Of a DNA stretch of 64,000 bases, positions 13,031 to 26,077 are shown piece after piece. A program made the translations under genes and the position numbers. Source of the stretch: Gnetum montanum (Eukaryota; Streptophyta; Gnetopsida; Gnetales; Gnetaceae); contig MNCI01037707.1 of NCBI GenBank assembly GCA_015680685.1, positions 159,197 through 223,196 on the forward strand. The letters run 5' to 3'. Every line of letters begins with the position of its first letter. Position 1 is the stretch's first letter. The notes below the pieces were generated by a model, which saw nothing but the letters and a program-made list of their open reading frames with translations, searched no databases and was not told the DNA's origin.

Positions 13031-13464
13031 TGACCCCACTTGGAAATTTTTACAATCTCTCACAAACGCCAAAGGAGTTTTCAAATTTTCAAATCCCAAA
13101 GCCTTTTAGAGCCAATAACTTCTTAACCATTTATCCAAATCACTCCATTCTTCAACCCTACAGCTACCAAAGGTATCCTCTTCGTCATGGGGGCCACAAA
13201 TGTGCCATTTTTGACAAAAAATGTTTTTAACATTTTTCTAACTCCCACAAAGATTTAACTAAGAAATTAACTATTAAACACCAAATTACAAGAGTTAAAC
13301 ATTTCCAACAATCTCTAGTGACATTTACAATAAATAATTAATAAAATAATCAATCTTCCATGATCCAACATTACCCTAAGTATAACTAAATAACAAGAGA
13401 AGGTATTCAAAACTTTAAATTTACACATTATATCTACCAATCCATGGATGTGTTGTGATTTCAA

Positions 13465-16326
13465 ATGGCACTAAAAGGCAAAAACATGTAAGAAGCATGA
13501 CCCTCTCAACCAAGGGAGAAATGGCCTAGTAAGAGAAGGGGCCAAGAACAAGCCCAAGAAGAACCACTTGCAAACCATGCCATAGGTCCTCTTAGGAAAG
13601 AGACCAATGTGGAATCTCTTCAATAGATTTCAGAACCAACAGTAGTAACAAAACACTCCCACCAAGATGATGCTCCAGCTCAACAAGAAAATCTTGAGGT
13701 AACCTTGATAGAAGCTTTCCTAAATTAGATCAAATTGAGGGAGGTCCAAAAAATAGTGCTCTAAGAATTAAACTTTGGCCCTTTCCTAGAACAAGCACCA
13801 AAGAAAGTGTAGGACCAACTGAAGGTCTCTCCCATGTGGCTAATCATCACTTCCACTAAGAAGTGATACATGGAAGCGATATTTTTATTTTTGAATAATA
13901 GGTAGGTTGATTCAATGGTCAAAATCAAGGACATCTTAGTGTCCTACTTAGTGCAGACCATTGCTAAATTGCTTAGGTTGCTAGAAATAGGGATGAGTCT
14001 TGTTGAGATTCTAATGCAAGAAAACCCCAGCATCAAGAAAGAATGGATGTGATGATGCTATGGTGTCAACCACAAGAAGTTTGATGTGCTCACAATAGCA
14101 GAAAGGATCCACTACAAGATTGCAGTCTTCCACCTTAATCCCACAGTGAGTCCAAGCAAAATCACCACCTTTTCTCCCTATGCATGCACTGCTTTGAGTG
14201 GGAGATTCCCTGTCAACCTTCCACAACTGATCTATGTAGAGATAGAGAAGCAATTTAAAGAAAATGAATGTCGAAGGAAGGAACTCCTCTTTCCATGCCT
14301 CATCAGAAAACCCTATCAAAGGGGAGGAATAGTTCATTATACAAATGATGTTTTCATGCATGCTTTGGCCACTAATTAGGTAGAAATCATGAAAGATAAG
14401 ATGCCTATGAAGACCATTCAAGAAGAGAAGTAGCAACCACCACTTCCACTTACCACTCAAATAACTATGCTACACATTGCTGCAATAGCCCAATAGTTAC
14501 ATGAATATGAAGAATGGCTCTTAAGTGAACAAGAGCAACAAGCAGGCATGAGTGCTAAGGACTTATCTATGTATAGACTAGCAATGAGGCATCTAAATGA
14601 GGTGGCCTAAATAATTAGCCTGATGGGTGGAGGTGGATCCATTTTCTCATCACAAAGAATGTAGTTATCCATAAGAGTAAATCCTAGTGCTAAAGAGTTC
14701 ATGATATCTCTCACAAAATATCAACCACTCCTAGAAATTTCTAGAAAGGTTACAACCTTCTCAGTGTGCTTACAGGAAGGTGAGGGGGCAGCAATATTGG
14801 TGATGCAACACCAAGGATAGGAGATAGCAATAGAGGTGGTTGTTAATAGAAGAGCCAAAACAATCAATGCACCTATGACATTTGTATTATACATCACTAC
14901 ATTTAAAGATGTACAAATATCTACAAGAACCACAAGTGGTAGAATGAATGTAGCATAGTATGAAGAACTACTAGATCGACTAGTGGGAACTGGGCAACAA
15001 CTTTCAGATGTCTTTAATCTTCTAGAAAATATTACTACAACCCAGTCAGAGCTACTAGAGGTAAGGCATAAGAACATCATCTTGGAGGGGAAACTCAAAA
15101 TAGCTAAGAAGCTAAATGAATGCTTGCCTACTGAAGTTGCCAAATTAAGACTCCAAATTATCAACCTTGCATTTCTCAACCTAGCATTGACAAGAGATAA
15201 AGCTATTGAATAGCTTCAAACTAGATTGAAAGAGGTTGATGGTGTGATGGAGATGACAATGTTCTACTGATCCTTGGAAAAGGCCAAATAGCATAAAATT
15301 TAGAAAGCCTTGGATCAGACCCTCCAGGAGAATGTACAATTAACTGTAGTGAATCATCACCTATGGGATGTTGATGAGCATAAATAGTAATTAACTAACT
15401 TCATCCATTAATAGCAAGAGAAATTAGCCATAGCAAACATGGAGCTAAGGAGACTGGTAACCAAAAATAAAAACTTCTCCATGAAGGAGGCCTGTGCCCT
15501 TTGCCAAATGACTACAATCGAGGAAGCCACCTAGAGATTAAAGGCTCTCAATTTTGAGAGAGTTAAGGATCATTATAGAGATTAGGTCTATCTACAAAAA
15601 GAAGTGAATGAAAAACACATCCAATTGGTGAAAATGAAAGTAAATGAAATTCTCCAGCAACTCTAGCAAGAAAGAGAATTGTGGTAGCTTATCACTGATG
15701 GGATAGATGCCTAAAAGAAAGCAAAAATTCTCATGGAATTGCAAATTGAGGATATGACAGAATACATGAAGCTCACCAATATTCAATATGCAAATCTAGC
15801 CATGTTGACTACTAAACAACCATGGTTAGAACTAGAGAAACAAGTGGCTAGCTCGTACTTGTTATACGAGGTCAAGTTTATGCATCACATAGACACCAAG
15901 TAAAAGTTTGCAGTGGAAAATGCTAAACTCAAAGTTCTCAAGGGAAAATACATTGATCAAAGATCTACCATCAAGAACCTAGCTAGAAGGATGAATGATT
16001 ACTAAGAGCTACAAAATGTAGTTAGGATGTTTAATGTTGAACACAAACAGTTCGCTACGTGGTTTGTCATTGTAATGGAGTTGTTCCTGGTAATTCTCTG
16101 TCCTTATGATATCCCCATTCCAGCCCACATTGGTGATGCTACATGGACTATGAATGATCCCCAAAGTAAGGAGGAAAAGATGAAGGCATTATTGGATGTC
16201 TTTTACCTTCCAATAGAAGTTGCAACCGCATTAGGATAGCCATGGTCGCCTCAGCCACCTCACGTGCCCAAAGCCAATGAAGGTCCTTCAAAACCTTAGG
16301 AGCCTCCACTACCTAGGACTATCTAA
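13465..16326 (+). pseudogene. Athila-like accessory (third) ORF, coiled-coil protein, copy A
   Basis: Best preserved of the three copies, about 950 codons. The ATG at 13465 (MALKGK) is followed by a basic, Lys/Arg-rich start that could be a nuclear signal. Then comes a globular part (about 13720-14380) with LREVQKIVL, SPMWLIIT and LNPTVSPSKITTFSPYAC, then an LLFPCLIRKP block. A long Leu/Glu/Lys-rich segment (about 14960-16010) looks like a coiled coil of 300 or more residues. The C-terminus has PAHIGDATW, DPQSKEEKMKALLDVF and a Pro-rich tail. Stops are frequent. The place between integrase and the 3' LTR is that of the Athila env-like ORF, but there is no signal peptide or clear transmembrane helix. 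Function unknown. Confidence 0.75.
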
Positions 16327-16550
16327 TCTTTTCCACCACCTTCATGCCATCAAAGGATGTGTTGTCCAATTTTTAATTATCATTTCATGGTGTTCAATTT
16401 TGTGTCATGAACATCACAATTTTTGTAATGTGTTGATTTGTACACTCGGGAACTGAGTTTTGTTAAGTTTGTTTGTATGTTATGTCAAGAGTTAGTCAAT
16501 AATCCCATATTTTTCCAATTTTGTACAGGAACTGGAGGACAACTTTTCAT

Positions 16551-16565
16551 TCAATTATGGGGGTA
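16551..16565 (+). other. Polypurine tract of copy A
   Basis: TCAATTATGGGGGTA stands directly before the 3' LTR. The end GGGGTA is matched by GGAGGTA in copy B and GGCAGTA in copy Z. Confidence 0.7.
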
Positions 16566-17470
16566 TGATGAGCATCAAAGTGTCAAGTCAATAGGCCCTC
16601 ATTAACATGGCCTTATTGATAAGCCCCCATTGACAGGGCCATATCAACGTAGCATTTGCTACATCTACGAGGGCTTGTCAATGTAGCCCTGTAATAAAAA
16701 CTATAAATATGATCTCATAGCCATGTTTATAAGGAGTCAATTCATAGTAGTAGCAGAGCTCTTACAATGTTTTCATTTGAAAGTTAGAATATTTCTCTAA
16801 ATGCCTATAATAGAAGTTAAAAGGTATACAAATCTTTATTCAAGCACTGTTATACCTAAACCACACCAATGTGTATGGCAATAAAGATGAGCCTTTTGAT
16901 CAAACCTTGTAGCACTTAGAATAGATTAATAGGTTATTTATCCATTTATTATTTTTATTAATTATGCCATTAATTAAGCTAAATTAGACTTCGAGCAATT
17001 AGTTAATTAATTAAGCTAAATAGATTAAACACATAAGTACGACCACTTCAAGCATAAACATGTATTTGCTTGGTAATCCCAGTAGCATTATTGGTTGGTT
17101 CACCCAGTAGCATATATGTGGGTTTAGAACATGTAAAGAAAGTGGGACCAAATACTTATGTTAGGATTAGTTAGAGGTTAGTTCATTAGTTATATTAAAG
17201 TAGTCATTAAATTACTTCACTTCTCTATGTTTAAGCACAAAGAACATAAAACATAAAATAATAAAAATTATATGATTTGTTTACACTTAATCATACCCTT
17301 GTGCATTACAAGTGTAATTGGGAAGACAACGAATGACCATTAGGGCAAGGTTCACTTCCTAGAACACTAGTGTACCAAAAACTATAGAGTTAATGGAATT
17401 AGACCAAATCATGTGTGAATGCTTTGTGATTTGTATGGTTGATCATAGGGGTACCTTTAACCACTCATCA
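16566..17470 (+). mobile_element. 3' LTR of copy A
   Basis: 905 bp, starts TGATGAGCATC and ends CCACTCATCA. TATA box CTATAAATAT at 16701-16710. It is the partner of 4368-5314. The bases that follow (TTGGCACCA) look like a primer site rather than a target duplication. Confidence 0.92.
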
Positions 17471-19900
17471 TTGGCACCAATCCGACTTGGATTTTCATGT
17501 AGATATAGTTGTAGTGCTCTTTGTTAAACACAAAGAATTCTAGGCTTTTCCCTCATAGCCTAAGCAATTTTCCATGCTCAAATACAACAAGGTCTATAGG
17601 ATCATAGATCCTAACTCTATCCTAGTCAGATGTCGTGTTAGTCATGTCAATGGGTAAAATAGTGGACTTACCAAAAGACATTGTTAAAAAAAAGTTCATT
17701 TTGAAGTTTTACTATTTTTAGTAAAAGTTTCAACAAGTTGGGATTACCTAACAATGTGGTCGACTTTAAATAAAAAGTGAAGTTCAAAATGTTACTGTAA
17801 TGTAAATGGTGTACACTACCCTTGGGAAAATGGTGTTGATGTTTTCAAGTTGGTAACACCAAGTACGCTGATTTTCCAAGTGTGTCTATGGTAGAAGGAT
17901 GTGTGGTAGACCATAGTATTTTCTAGCCAACTATGCTATAGTAGTTGGTGGAAAATGGGTTTTCACCTGGGGAAACCAAACTAGAAATTTTCAGCCAAAG
18001 GATGTACGTTGGTTTTAGAAAATGGAATGTGAAAATTTTTCATTTTCCAAGGACTACACTAGAGTCCTAGAGATGGCTACACTAGCTTTTTGGCTACAAA
18101 ATTTCATACTAAAGAATGTTGGATTTTCAAATGGCTTATGTTGGATTTCAAGTGTCCAATGCAAGTTTCAACAAGCAACAATTACAACTGTCATTGTTAA
18201 CTATGCTTGGTTCCACAAAATCCAGCATTTGTCGTGAAAATGTAGTGAAAACCCAAATCCCCCACCACAACTACACTGGGTATCATGAGTAGGAAGTGGA
18301 ATGCCAATGTTGGGTTTTCACTGTAAAAATTGCAAGTTTCAAAGTTTAAAAGGTGTAACAATTAATTGTGAAAAATGGCTTAAAAAAATCATTGCAAAAG
18401 TTTGGAAAAAGTTTTAAAATTGTTGAAAACAAGTTTTGGCTCAAGATTTGGGTGGAGGCCCTCCTTCTAACTTTAGAAAACTGTAGCACTTGGAATATTT
18501 GATCACTAGAGAAAATCAAAAAATCCCAAGCTGGTGCAATTTTGACCTTGAACCCCAAGGGCCTCCGAAAATAGGATTCAAGATACCCTAGATGATCTTG
18601 TCAATCACCTAGGGACTTATAAAGTATCAATCAAAATGAAAACAAAAATGGAATTAGAGATCCAATAAAAATAAAATATCATAGAATTAAACTTGAAAAT
18701 AAATTTACACTACAACTATACTAAAAACTTTATTGAAATAGAAGTAAAATTTCAAAGAGTACAAATGGGTGCTCAAGGCACAAGAAGCTAGCTTGAATGA
18801 AGCTTGAAACTTGTTAGAGATGGTAGGATGTATTCTATATTTGATCTTCATGGTCTAGGTACTTCCCAGTTCTAATAATTTGCAACTCCTAATTAGTTTC
18901 TATTCAAGTCTACAAATTTGGCTATGGGTGGTGGTAACCGTGATACAAGCTTTTGTTCTAATGGTGTTACACCAAGGATCTCTAATGCTCAGCATAAACA
19001 CAAAATGGAATTCAAACTCTCAAGGTTGTAAAAGGCTATTAATTACTTAGTTACAAGAATGTTAGGAACTTGCTAAAAAATTATTGAAACTATTGAATGT
19101 TAGGAACAATTGCCTTTTCTAAAATCAAAGTTGGAAACCTTGAAAATAATTGTTGTTGGAACCCCAATATGGTGTTCAAGCTTGGGTTTTATAGGCTTCA
19201 GGTTGCTAATTTCATGTTGCAAATTACTATAATGATTGTTGACAAATGGACATTGGTTGTAGATGTAAAGACTATAATTTCAAGCATATTTGATCATTTC
19301 TAGTAAGTCTTGGTGCACCTAGGCCACCAAAACCTCTCTTCATACTAAAATTAGTAAACTGACTTTTGTGACTATGTTGTCCTTCACCTTGACTACACTA
19401 GCATTGGAGACTATGATGAGTGTTGCTAAAATTTTTTGAAAACATGGTGACTACGCTAGCCATGGTACCACCACTGAAAAGTTGTCATGACTATGTTGGC
19501 TATTACTGTGAAAATGAAAAATCCAACAACACCAACATTAATCTTGCAACTACACTAGGTTTTATGGTGACTATGCTAGGTGTTATTGCTAGAAAGTGAA
19601 AAATCCAGCACCATCTATGCTGGGGTAAGATAGTTTTAGCATAGTTGAGGCTATACCTCTACAAAAACCCATGAAAATGCTAAATTTGGTAGTCCCCAAG
19701 GCATTTTAAGCCTTCCCAAGCCTATATATGGACATAATAACACTTTTTCTACTTGGGAAGTGAGGCAGTAATAACTTATGATACATTTTTAATCCTCAAC
19801 AATTAAATTATGCAATATTTCAGCTAATGGGCTACTAATCTCACATTTACAATGAAATTTTTTCTCAAGTCAAATGGTGAAGGTTACAATTTGCAACATG
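17471..19900. other. Non-coding stretch with degenerate ACTATGCTAGG-type repeats
   Basis: No coding frame is supported. 19340-19640 repeats words of the kind GACTATGCTAGG, ACTACACTAGG and AAAATCCAGCA at irregular spacing. The words recall the GCTACGCTA motif of copies D and E after CpG loss, so this may be the decayed 5' half of a Tat-like element. That is inference. Confidence 0.5.
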
Positions 19901-21180
19901 TGTTTCCTAAGTGGTTTTTCAAGGTGTGAACATAAAATACCAAAAATAACCTAAAAATTAACACATCATGGCCTCTATATATCTTCCTAAAGTCATCAGT
20001 AACCAAAAATCAGTTAAATTTCACATCAACCCCTCTATCCATGCTTGAGAAGACCTCACCCATGTTTGCTTCGGAAGCCCTCACCCACGTTGGCCAAAGT
20101 GCGTCCAGTATGGGTGCTATGGAAATAAGTCACAAAAAGCCATAAATATACCAAATTTACCTCAAAACTCATCCCTTTGATCCTAAGACCCTGTTAAAGA
20201 CTCCATAGACTACCAAACCCTAGAAACTAAGTTAGAAATGATAAAAGTCTATCATTCCCCCTCCATCCATACTAGGGCTATGCTGGCCAACATAACCCAA
20301 GGGGGATGACCACACAAACACTCAAACAAACTTCAAAATTTACAACACTAAGTCAAAACCTTGGCCATCAACACCAATAATCCTAGGAACTCAAGAACTT
20401 GGTTGATTTTACATCAGAACCTATCAAAAGCTAAAATCCAAGTGCACCCATGTTCAAGAAGGTTAAATCCATGTTGGCTAGCATGGCTCTAGTGTGGGTG
20501 AGGATTTTTACTAATTCTACCAATTCCACAACACACCAAATAGTCTAAAACTTGACTCAATAATCCTAGAACCTCAAGGCCTTAAAACCAATTGCAATTT
20601 AGCCTTATTTCAATCATAAAAACACCATATCTTGCTCATCCACTTTACAGCCACCTCCAACCATGCTAGCCAGCATAACTATGGGGGGTAAGACCTCAAA
20701 ACCCACTTTTGTTTGTAAATTTTAATTCCATGTTGGTCAGTTCTAAACCTCATGACCCTACACTACCATTAGAATTCCATAGAATACAAATTTTAATATT
20801 GGAATACCATAAATTCAATTTTCTCATGCATCCATACTAGGGCCACATTGGCCAACAAATTCCTAACATGGATGGTGACTCCAAGTTGTATTTATTGCTT
20901 CTAAAGCTTCAAATTGACATCAAAATCAATTAATCTTCATCTCTGGTGCAAGGCACTAACCATACAGGCCATCAAGACCACAAAATTAACCATAGTTAAT
21001 CTGAAAATCACATTTTCACACTATCCATGCTAGGGCTCATCCCACCCATGCTGGCCAGCATGGGTCCAACATGGATGCCCATAAAAGCCTCATTTTGACC
21101 TTAAAAAACTTCAAAAAAATCCTCTGTGAGTACCCAAACTCATCTATCAACCTTGTAGCCTCCTACCATGGCTCACTAAG
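19900..21180. repeat. Degenerate ~195-bp tandem array, at least six units
   Basis: A core of the form CATGCTGGCCAGCATGG recurs near 20085, 20280, 20475, 20670, 20845 and 21050, about every 190-200 bp. Words between cores, such as AATCCTAG and CATCAAAACC, recur at matching positions. The last core, CCCATGCTGGCCAGCATGGG at 21045-21064, is a perfect 20-bp palindrome. Confidence 0.7.
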
Positions 21181-21329
21181 GCCTAAAATTGGCAAAATAT
21201 AATCTTTTTTAACCAATATTGATCATCTTTGATCACATGTTTCTCAAACTAACTTATGTAGCCTTATTCTATGGTGTTTTCACTTGTTTACACCTTATTG
21301 TACATTGTTGACCTCTATCAATAGGCCAA

Positions 21330-21765
21330 TTGCTATCATTTGGTTTAAATCTTTATCATTTTAGCATCATTTGGCCCTGTCCCACCAAGTGTCCCCATCA
21401 TTTGGAACCAACTAACCTTGATTGATATGGCTTAACATCATTCCATGTAGTGTAACCTCAATAGGACCTTGATTAACATTAATTTGATACCATTTGATGG
21501 GGTTTGATCATCATTTGGGCTTCATTTGATCTCACTTAGTCATCATTTTGGTATCATTTGTTCTTATTTTACACTAACTAGCCTTTGAGCTACCTCATTT
21601 ACTTTGTCTTTTCTTTTATAACCTGATTTGGCCATGCTTTGGCCTTAATCAACATCATTGAACGAAGTTAAACCATCATTTGGCCTTCATTTGGCTCCAT
21701 TTCTTCATCATTTGGCCTTCATTTGACCTTATTTGGTCTTCACTCCATCCTACTTGTGTCAACCT
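21330..21765. repeat. CATCATTTGG(CCTT) short tandem array
   Basis: Many copies of CATCATTTGG, TTCATTTGGC and close variants occur within about 430 bp, directly upstream of the Tat-like pol of copy F. Spacing varies from about 12 to 45 bp. Confidence 0.75.
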
Positions 21766-21959
21766 GCCCATTATGGCATTTTTAGCCTTGTTTGAACATT
21801 ATTCAATCATTGATGCAACATTATTTGGCTTATCTTGGAATTATTGCTATATTATTTTACATTTTTTGGCATTATTTTCTCATTGTATCACATAGGTGCC
21901 ACTTAATGTGCTTATGGTTTATATGCAAAATTGGAGTATGGACACATGGAAGAAAATTA

Positions 21960-24900
21960 GTTTTCCTTTGAACCTAAGAAAATTCCATAATGATTTTGAA
22001 TGATTTATTAACCTCAATTGCCTAGATCTTAAGCTTGAGAGTCTTGTCAACCACATAGCCTCAATAGAGAAACCTCTAGAATGGCCTAAAAACCTAGTCA
22101 AAACCCTTAACCCTGAGGCTAGTGACATTACGAAAGACTCTCTAGTTGAGGCTCCTATCATGATACACAATGATAAGGAGAAAACACTAAAACTAAGTTC
22201 CTCACTAGAACCTCAACAAGCTCAAGACATCACCAAGATCCTCCAAAACACCATTAAGATCTTTGCTTGCTCATATGAGGATATGCCAAGTCTACCTTCA
22301 TGACTCCTAGAAGAACCTTCTATTAGATCTAAATAATGTAAGGACAACCTATCAATGAGCCATGACTTACATTTTCAGTGACTACATGCTAGGGTTACTA
22401 AATAATTATGTTGATGATATAGCCATAAAGTTCAGATGGCCAATAACTATGTGCATGACCTAAACCTAGTTCTCTAACAATGTTCCAAGTATGAACTTAG
22501 AATTAATCCTAAAAAATGTATCATTAGCATTAAAATCTGTAAGATGCTTGGTTTCTTAGTATACAAGGTAGGGATACAAGTAGATCCTAATAAGGTTAAG
22601 GCCATAACCAATCTTTTAGCACCTAGCAACATTAAGGAACTATGAGGTTTACAAGGTCAATTACAATTTATTTGTAGGTTCATCTCAAGGTTCATGAAGA
22701 AGCTATAACCCATGCAACACTTGCTAAAAAAGGGAGTTCACTATGAATGGGCTAACCAATGCCAGGAAGACTTTGTTAACATTAAGCAAGAGTTGGTCCA
22801 ATTCCCTACCTTGTATCCTCCTTAGAAATATAAATCATTCTACATCTACCTTGCAATCTCTAAAATATTCATAACCTCTTTTCTCTATCAAAAATGAGAT
22901 GATGGAGTAGAGTTACCTGTCTACTATTTGAGCCATGCATTAGTAGCTTATAAGACCTAATACACTAAGGTCGAGAAGCATTACCTAGCCTTAGTCTTCT
23001 CCTTGAAGAAATGGAGATACTACCCTTTTAGGAGCCAAGTCAATGTCATATACAAGTATAATGTAGTAAGATCCACCAAGAATAACACTTATGAGAGTAG
23101 CCATATAGCCTAGTGGAAGGCCATAATAGCTGAGTTTGACCTACATTACATCCCCTAAGCCTCAATGTAGGGTAAAGCTTTCGCCACATAACTTATCACT
23201 TTCTTGATTGAGGATAACATGGCCATAGATCCTAAATTTCCTAATGAGCATATCAACATTTTTAATTAGGTACCCAAAGGATATGAGTCCATCATGCATT
23301 TTCACAAAGCTTCAATTGCCCATGGAGCAAGTGTTTTTATCATCATAACATTACCCTCTAGTAAGATCCAACCTTTCACTTATTTTTTCCAATTCTCATG
23401 TACTAACGTTGTAGCAAAAGACAAAGGATTAATCAAACAAATGATGATAACTTGTGACTATGGAATTACATCTTTACACATGCAAGGCTAAACATTTACA
23501 ACCTTACTATGACCTAGCCAAAAAAATCATGTTACAATTTATAGATGTTGGTATCCAACACATTCTCCAAGCTAAGAAAACTTTTATTGATGCCATTGCT
23601 ACCTTAGCCCTAAGTGTAACACCTGATGTGTTTAGCAAGTTGCCTTCCTTAATGAGGAACTATGTCATTCCCATCACTTAGAACATTGAAGGCACCTCTA
23701 TAACCACCATTAACAATGTTCCTCAACAAGAGTGGTATGATGACATCAAGTTTTACATAATGCATAGTGAACCTTCACAAAACCTAAATATCCCTAAAAA
23801 GGATACTATATGTAAAAGATCAAAATAATACATAATTGTAGTCGATAACACATTATGTTGAAGCTCCTATGATGGTGTATAGTTAGTATGCATGAGTAAG
23901 GTAGAAGCCCACACAATCCTTAAACAGGTACACAAGGGCATATCTGGAGGACATATAAGACCTAGAGCCATGGTCACAAAGATTAGATACTTAGGATACT
24001 AGTGCCCTTATATGAAAAGTGATTTTCTATATAAGGCTAAAACTTGTGACATCTATCAATGGTATAGCAACCTAATACATGTACCACTAACTGAGCTGCA
24101 CACTACTCAAATCACATGGTCATTCCAATGATGACTAATCGATATAATTGGACCAATAGTGCCTAAATCATCTACAGGGTGTAGTTTCATCAATACCAAA
24201 ATTGAGTATTTCACAAAGTGGATTGAAGCTATCCCTCTAAAAAAACAACAACACAACAAGTCTATAAATTTATCTTAGATAACATGGTATCCCATTTTGG
24301 CCTAACTTTAACCATTTTCATGGACAATGAACCACAATTTAGTAGCTAAGATATGCAAATCTATTGTAAACAATTAAATATTAAACATTCCTTTTTATCA
24401 CCCTACTATCCACAAGTCAATGGTCAATCTGCAGCTAGTAACAAGGTCATCATAAACCTTCTTAAGAAAATGCTAAGCAATGGCAAATGTAAGTGGCATG
24501 AACAACTCTTGTATGTACTTTGAGCTTATAGGAAAATATTTAGAACCATGACTAAAGCCACCCTATATAGCCTAGCTTATGGATCTAAATATATTTTTCT
24601 TCTTTAATTATAGGTTCCATCATTAAGAGTAGCTCTATCTAACTTCATCAATGATGAGCAGAATAAGGACTTGCGTACCATTGACCTTAATTTAGTGGAG
24701 GAACAATAAATACAAATTCTGGCTAACATCAAAAAATATCAAAAGAAGTAGAAATAATAGCATCATCATGATCTAAATAGGTAGAAATTCAAGGAATGAG
24801 ATCTTATCCTCAAATTTATTTGCAAACATGCAAAAAAATTATCAACCAATAGAAAAATATCTTTCTTGATCACCAAAGCTTATGACAAGAAAGCAATTAG

Positions 24901-24975
24901 ACTAGCAGACATGGCTGGGAATGAATTGACCAATCTGGTTAACCATTCAAATCTCAAATCTTATTACATCTAACA
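21960..24975 (+). pseudogene. pol, Tat-like, copy F, with most of RT deleted
   Basis: Collinear with the pol of copy D (53880-57311). The left part keeps IKIFACSYEDMPSL near 22250. The RT then jumps to TYQ-TYIF with NNYVDDIAIKF near 22405, so about 395 bp of RT present in D is missing. RNase H (ALVFSLKKW near 22985), the second RNase H region and integrase (near 23930-24900, GGHIRPRAM and CDIYQ) can be followed through dozens of stops. D and F both have TGA where E has CGA after TYQ. Dead, and the oldest-looking of the three Tat copies by CpG content. Confidence 0.75.
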
Positions 24976-26061
24976 TTTACCTATTTTCTTATAGCCTTTC
25001 TTTACCTCTATTTATAAGTTTAAACAGATGATCGACATTCACAATGTTAGTAGCCTACAACAACAAGCTTGCATGACCTCTTATCTCTTTTGACATCTCA
25101 AAATACTAAAAACTTTGTAAAAATTTGTAATGCAAAGTATAGAGTTATCATGTTTTGACAGTTATAATCCATGGTGGCCTATATTTGCTTATTGTTGATT
25201 ACAACCTTATGTAACCTCTTATGATCACATGTGTTCTTTAGCTTGTTTTCTTGTCCTCTTGGATTTGTGCTTGCAGGATGAGCCTAAAGTCATTGTAAAG
25301 GTGTGACTCATCCCAATGGTGAGTTACCATGGGACCTTGATGCATGAGATTTGGTTAGCTTTTTTGATTATGATAACAATGATTACCTCACATCATCTCT
25401 CTTACCCCTCTTGAGCCATAATCCTATAGCCAAACTTCAACCTTCCTTAACCTTGCTAACAATGAAAATCTATGTTTGATTTCCATGCACCATGACCATG
25501 TGACATCTCATTTGATGTGCTCCACCAATCAAGTTTGCTAGATGTAACACACTTCATTTAGTGAGAAAACAAAATTTGGCCTTGGCAATGAATCCCAATG
25601 AAGGTTTTTCTCCCATTAAAAAAAAGGAGAAAATGCCAAGAAATCCAAGAGAACAATGTAGCCTAAGGTGAAAGAAATGTATCCAGACAAAAAGGAAGAA
25701 GTTAAGAAGCCAAAGAATCCTGAGAACAAAGTATCGATTCTTCTAAATACCATCACGTAACTAATAGTTCAAGCATGAAGACCTCTTTCATCAACAAGCA
25801 TGTCACTATCATGCCATAGCCATGATGTTAATATTTGGAATTCTTTGTTAGCTCAGGTGATCATTCTTCGATATCCAATATATTCATCATCTCATCCCAA
25901 ACTCTTAACATTCCATTATGACCTTATTTCATCATTGTGAGCACTCCTTAGCATGATTCAATAGGTACAAAATCAGTTATGGAGAGAAAGCATTAGTGAT
26001 GAGCTCATAGTGGTGTTTCACATTCTTTGTTGATGTATCTCAAGTCAATCCTCAAAACATC
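24976..26061. other. 3' untranslated region of copy F
   Basis: No reading frame and no hairpin array of the D/E kind is seen between the end of integrase and the polypurine tract. An A-rich purine stretch at 25618-25635 is a weak alternative tract. Confidence 0.5.
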
Positions 26062-26077
26062 AACAAAGAGGGGCTAA
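26062..26077 (+). other. Polypurine tract of copy F
   Basis: AACAAAGAGGGGCTAA stands directly before TGAAACACC. The matching site of copy E on the minus strand has AAAAGAGGGGCCAA before TGAAACAACC, which fixes the LTR boundary in both. Confidence 0.8.

Larger units (their letters stand above)
4368..17470 (+). mobile_element. Athila-like LTR retrotransposon copy A, full length
   Basis: About 13.1 kb from LTR to LTR: 5' LTR, tRNA-Asp-type primer site, gag, protease, RT, RNase H, integrase, a 2-kb spacer, accessory ORF, polypurine tract and 3' LTR. The RT block with FGLCNAP and the order of parts are typical of the Athila lineage of Ty3/gypsy. All frames contain many stops, so it is dead. By eye the two LTRs agree at roughly four bases in five over their first 230 bp, so the insertion is old. 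The flanks do not match: AAGGA before, TTGGC after. Confidence 0.9.

Noticed and set aside
14011-15179. Minus-strand frames of about 150 codons
   Set aside because: They are shadows of the accessory ORF, whose plus-strand frame is conserved in three copies.
25618-25650. Polypurine tract and LTR start for copy F at 25634
   Set aside because: The site at 26062-26078 matches E's tract and LTR start base by base, and the TATA distance fits there.
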